A stretch of 64,000 nucleotides of DNA from Craspedostauros australis. Its lineage: Eukaryota > Bacillariophyta > Bacillariophyceae > Mastogloiales > Achnanthaceae. Where the stretch lies: positions 620,001 to 684,000 of the forward strand of contig JAMXDE010000013.1 in NCBI GenBank assembly GCA_026770025.1, given 5' to 3'. The notes under the pieces were generated by a model. It did no database searches and was not told the origin of the DNA. It saw only the letters and a list, made by a program, of their open reading frames with translations. This document shows positions 63,747 through 64,000 of the stretch, in pieces (the stretch's first letter is position 1; every line of letters starts with the position of its first letter). The position numbers and the translations under genes were made by a program.

Positions 63747-64000
63747 ATGGACCCTCACGATGGGTGGGAAGGTACGCACAACGAGAGAGATGGCGATCAT
63801 GGTGTCATTATCGCACGATCGCGTGTATCTTTGGCGCCAAAACAGCAACTGCCTGATTGCACGAGCAGAAGTGCGAGCATCCCCATGGCGTCGCATGCCT
63901 GGCAAGATGAGAGCGTGCGCTCCCATTGCAACGCGGTCAGCCAGTCGCAATCGCTTGCCGACGTGGCTGAGCACGGTGGCGGGCTCCAGGGACACGAGTA
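63747..64000 (+). CDS. SPO11: Second copy of SPO11, N-terminal part only (3' partial at the window edge)
   Basis: The ATG at 63747 mirrors the SPO11 start at 37601 and is followed by the same reading frame to the edge, with no difference noticed. Only about 84 codons of the low-complexity N-terminal extension are inside the window; none of the catalytic parts can be seen. An earlier in-frame ATG lies at 63636. Whether the copy is full length, truncated or expressed depends on sequence to the right. Confidence 0.8.
   Translation, partial: MDPHDGWEGTHNERDGDHGVIIARSRVSLAPKQQLPDCTSRSASIPMASHAWQDESVRSHCNAVSQSQSLADVAEHGGGLQGHE

Larger units (their letters stand above)
61594..64000 (-). repeat. Right arm of the large inverted duplication (runs off the window)
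   Basis: This is the reverse complement of 37348-39754, with no net length change. The inner breakpoint falls inside the Copia RNase H region at about 61594. The arm continues past the right edge. About eight differences from the left arm were noticed in the LTR and a few in the RNase H part; none was noticed in the unique flank. Confidence 0.93.

Overview
The window looks like nuclear DNA of a stramenopile, most likely a pennate diatom. The evidence is: a carotenoid oxygenase whose leader carries a diatom-style signal-plus-plastid cleavage context (A-F at the predicted site); a secreted protein with long Pro-Ser-Ala repeats and a Cys-rich C-terminus; long gene-poor stretches; few, short GT-AG introns; and abundant Copia retroelements. 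No bacterial operon organisation, tRNA, rRNA or CRISPR array was seen. I cannot name the species.

Layout. 0-7 kb: the C-terminal end of a possible RuvC/MOC1-like Holliday-junction resolvase, then an MDM2-type RING protein and two coiled-coil proteins of unknown role; the RING gene and the first coiled-coil gene are divergent across a roughly 690-bp intergenic region. 7-13 kb: gene-poor, with an inverted motif pair, an LTR fragment, a possible decayed membrane-protein gene and one copy of a dispersed repeat of about 150 bp. 13-29 kb: a plastid-targeted carotenoid oxygenase, a decayed retroelement with an RNase H patch, an isocitrate lyase/PEP mutase family enzyme with one 244-bp intron, and a large secreted repeat protein. 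29.36-35.40 kb: a 6.05-kb DNA transposon with terminal inverted repeats of about 43 bp and a 3-bp target duplication. It holds a DDE_4 (PIF/Harbinger-like) transposase and a divergent second gene. 35.85-37.6 kb: SPO11, the meiotic double-strand-break transesterase. 38.4-46.3 kb: a broken Copia element. 47.9-51.2 kb: a Golgi-type sulfotransferase, a 12-bp minisatellite and a single-pass membrane protein. 51.8-60.7 kb: a second Copia element with one long uninterrupted polyprotein frame, flanked by LTRs that do not match each other and with a foreign solo LTR nested on one side. 60.7-61.5 kb: a basic ORF of unknown function cut short by the LTR.

The most striking large-scale structure is an inverted duplication. 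Positions 37348-39754 recur, reversed and nearly identical with no net length change, at 61594-64000, where the right arm runs off the window. Each arm holds the first part of SPO11, its upstream region, a Copia LTR and the end of the Copia RNase H region. The arms flank a 21.8-kb spacer, so a second SPO11 copy begins at the right edge of the window.

The host genes do not form one pathway. SPO11 and the possible resolvase are both recombination functions but lie about 36 kb apart with no sign of linkage. The two transposase-unit genes probably work together. Coordinates of splice sites and starts are read by eye and have no transcript support.
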